A stretch of DNA of 30,309 nt from Apostichopus californicus (Eukaryota; Echinodermata; Holothuroidea; Aspidochirotida; Stichopodidae), in the NCBI GenBank assembly GCA_020650975.1, contig JAIPMN010002604.1, positions 1-30,309 of the forward strand, written 5' to 3'. A program made the translations under genes and the position numbers. The notes beneath the pieces were generated by a model. The model saw nothing but the letters and a program-made list of their open reading frames with translations, ran no database searches and was not told the DNA's origin. Each line of letters opens with the position of its first letter. The first letter of the stretch is position 1. This document shows, piece by piece, positions 27,612 through 30,309 of this stretch.

Positions 27612-29009
27612 ATACATCTTAATGCTAAATTCCAATGGGATGTTGAGAGGGGAACGAGTGGGGGTGGGAGGGGGGGGGGTGGGGGTGGTTAGACAGATGA
27701 TGTTCCCTTTAGTGACACCACTGGGTGTTATGTTCTTTCCGTTTTATAAATCGCTCAATGTAATATCATAACCTAACTGCCATTTTAAGTCCCCCCCCCA
27801 TATAGCAATTGCAATCAACTTAAACAGAAATTAATCAACTTTTAATCAGTAGAAGCTACATTTAGACTTAACACAGTTATTGATGAGTAAGACTGTAATG
27901 TCTAGAAGCATATTCTTGTAACCCGGCTGTTTGTCACAGATGATGGATTTCAAACACACCTCATTCACTTTTATTCCCTGAACTAACAATTTTTGACATA
28001 TTTATGTCATTCTCCGATCAATCAAATACGCACAAATATTTTGGTTGATGATATTGTTCAGTCAACATTCTACATCTCCCATGTTAGGGTCTTTTGTTAT
28101 TAAAGCAAAAGCAAAATATTAATTTACAGTAAAGGGGGATTGCCCCCAAAATTCCCCTAAATGCAGTTTTTTGTTGTTTTATATTTGATGAACAGATAGC
28201 CTTTGAAATACTTTGAAAATTCCTTGAAGCAGTCTGAAAAATTTTGTTGACAATTACAGATCTTTATGTTGACAACATTTCAATAATTTCCTGTCTTCTA
28301 TCTACTAATGTTAATTATAACTGATTAGCCATTTGTTTTCATTAACTATGAAGGAAATATTGTCATTTTCTTGAGCAAAGCAACTGTGATGTATTTAACA
28401 TCTGGTTAGTGGTTGTGCTAGGAATAAGCTGATGACAGATGGTATCGAACTTGATAGATAAAACTATTCTTTGCTGGTGGATAAAAACCGACCACTCTAT
28501 CATGTTCCTAACTTTAAATTTTCTAGGTTAAAATTCTAACAAGATAAATCCTCCATAAACCAATATGAGTCCATCACTGTGGGTGATGAGTTCATGATGG
28601 CTTCTTGACAAATGTTCTTCAAAAAGATTGTTCTTTTCTCTCTGCATTCAAGGTTTCATCAATATGAAAGAATATTTTCTGCCTTTGTGGATAAACGATA
28701 ATTTGCATTTGATAAAAGAAAACAAAGATATATTTTTTGTCGCTCTCTGTTTGCCAGGTCCAACCAAAAATTTCCCCAAACTTAAAACTATAAAACTAAA
28801 AGTAACATCTCTCTGATAAGAAATGCTATCAAAATGTGTATCAACCACCTAGTGATGTAGACAAACAAATATCAAATGTTGAATGCACTCACCATCTAAC
28901 TCCAGCATAATTGAATAGGTCTGTAAACAGGTTAGTTTTGGGAAAACATAAAAATCTGCAAATTGTTCAGATTCTTTTTGTAGTATAATACACAGAAATG
29001 TGGAACAAA

Positions 29010-29041
29010 AAGGGGGGGGGGGGGGAATAATAATAATAATA
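29010..29041. repeat. Poly-G run plus (AAT)n microsatellite
   Basis: An unbroken G run of about 14 bases is followed directly by AATAATAATAATAAT. Confidence 0.9.
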
Positions 29042-30055
29042 TGCAGAAATTAATTTTTGCTTTTAATATCTGAGGGTATCAACTCTCTTTGGGGGTATGT
29101 TTACATGAAGCCATATTTTGCCAATTTTGCTGGAGTTTGGTTTAAATGTTGGAGATATGTAATAGTTTAAGGAATATGCGATAAACAACACCATTAAGTG
29201 AGCGTTGATTACCTGGTTGTGTGCTGTCATCTTTACGATTAATGCTATGCCGCTTTAAATTCATCTTGAAATCAGTTCCAGAACACACCTTCCCTATACT
29301 TCTAACCCCCCCCCCCCCTTTGTTTTCTTGAAGTTGTTTCTGTCTTCACGAAATCATTCTCACTTTGAAAATGTTGTGCTTCAGATTCGCATGTTGCGAA
29401 TTAACGTGACTGCATTGAAGCATGAGCAGAGAGAAGCTTGATTTGTAATTGTCATATGATTGGTGATGATCTGACAACCCCTCCCATCCCCTCACCCCCA
29501 CCTTACCCCCTTCTCTTCCCCCCACTCCTCACTCTTGCTTCTATCTTGTTGTGCCCCATGAAGCCAATGCACGGAAAAGTCGTGGTTGGTTAATAGTGGA
29601 GTAGATCTCTCTTGATCTTTGGTCTAACCAACCACATTGATGGGAGTAAATATTTCAGTTCAAATTTACAAAAGAGCAAAACAGAGGAAGAAGATGAAAA
29701 CATACATCTGTGGGCTACCCTGCCAGTATCTTTTACATTGATGAGAAGATGTAATAATAATAATAATAATAAAGTGATAAATTGTTAGATGTGAATGGGC
29801 GCTGTGTTTACTGATTGTCACCCAAACTACCCTATATTCACAGACCCTGCTGGGATTTTATTCATTACTAACTAGCTCTCTTGACTGGGTGAGTTGATCG
29901 TTTGCGCCACTGCAGCTGCTAGCAACGCTTAGCAACCAACTAGTTATGTCATATTTAATATATATCATGTAGTAGCCTTGTGACCAATGTTTCATATGTA
30001 GAAGTGTCTAGTCTTTTCTGCTTACTTTTCTGTTTTCTTTGTTCTCTGTCTTTTC

Positions 30056-30298
30056 TTGGTGTTTGATGTCCTTCAAGAATATTTGAAAAAAATGGAATTT
30101 TTAGTACAAAATAAAAAAATTGTTGAAATGCTTGATGTCATTGAATGCCTCTCATTGTTGGTGTTAGATGTAATGGAGAAGGGTTTCTGTAAAAGTCTGA
30201 ATGTTGGTCCTAAATGTTCTTCTGACAATGAAGGGTACCAGCATGCCTCGGACAAAATAACTGCTTCAAAAACAAGAGGGGATGCTTGCATGTGGTAA
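30056..30298 (+). other. Unassigned open frame, 80 codons
   Basis: The translation begins MVFDVLQEYLKKMEFLVQNK and has a helical-looking, Leu/Val/Met-rich first half. No family is recognised. It follows a T-rich tract and a CTTCAAG string that could act as an acceptor, but the frame after the phase-2 CAMTA donor does not give family sequence. It may be chance, part of a repeat, or an exon of another transcript. Confidence 0.15.
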
Positions 30299-30309
30299 AA
30301 CAGAGGGAA

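Larger units (their letters stand above)
27501..30309 (+). other. CAMTA: Downstream intron or 3' flank, no assignable coding exon
   Basis: No terminal CAMTA exon was recognised in these 2.8 kb. Contents seen: a possible early terminator (TGA 27601, AATAAA 27606), a G run (about 27661-27687), short C run (27791-27799), G run and (AAT)n (about 29011-29040), C run (29308-29318), C-rich stretch (29478-29527), (AATAAT)n at 29752-29772, and an unassigned open frame at 30056-30298. It is probably a long last intron, but a 3' UTR cannot be excluded. Confidence 0.6.

Noticed and set aside
29920-29936. CACTGCAG acceptor at about 29909-29916 as the start of the last CAMTA exon
   Set aside because: In the required phase it reads only two codons before TAG and does not resemble the family C terminus.

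Overview
The window holds the middle and 3' part of one animal gene on the + strand: a calmodulin-binding transcription activator (CAMTA). Fifteen coding exons lie between 4632 and 27500. All fourteen exon junctions keep frame and have GT donors and AG acceptors. Together they give 4058 coding bases, which is 1352 complete codons plus two bases. The 5' end (most of the CG-1 DNA-binding domain and the start codon) and the canonical 3' end (the last exon after a phase-2 donor at 27501) were not found in the window.

The genome is eukaryotic and metazoan, because the gene has long AT-rich introns, abundant microsatellites and minisatellites, and a CAMTA of animal layout. Long G or C runs and marine-invertebrate-like short repeats suggest a marine invertebrate, possibly a deuterostome such as an echinoderm. 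This is inference only; the species cannot be read from the sequence.

Layout: 1-4631 is upstream intron, beginning with an ATATAG microsatellite. Exons 1-3 (4632-10591) encode the end of the CG-1 domain. Exons 4-5 (10934-13342) encode a basic patch and a long Ser/Thr/Gln-rich linker with acidic-hydrophobic segments. Exons 5-7 encode the TIG/IPT fold. Exon 8 encodes a short helical linker. Exons 9-11 encode ankyrin repeats followed by a disordered Ser/Pro-rich tail. Exon 12 encodes a conserved 'TLAEQILDALPARIK' helix and an acidic region. Exons 13-15 encode six IQ or IQ-like calmodulin-binding motifs. From 27501 to 30309 no coding exon could be assigned. No gene is supported on the minus strand.

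CAMTA family members are calcium/calmodulin-responsive nuclear transcription factors. CG-1 binds DNA, TIG and ankyrin repeats mediate contacts, and IQ motifs bind calmodulin. I see no multi-gene or undescribed system here. The most unusual structure is in intron 2: the exon 2 3' end, its splice donor and the adjacent intron have been tandemly amplified to twelve copies at about 62 bp spacing. This leaves eleven extra consensus-like 5' splice sites downstream of the real one. Secondary points are a possible intronic polyadenylation site after the IQ exon, a consensus in-frame donor (and possible 93-bp exitron) inside the largest exon, and a tRNA-like short-repeat fragment in intron 12.
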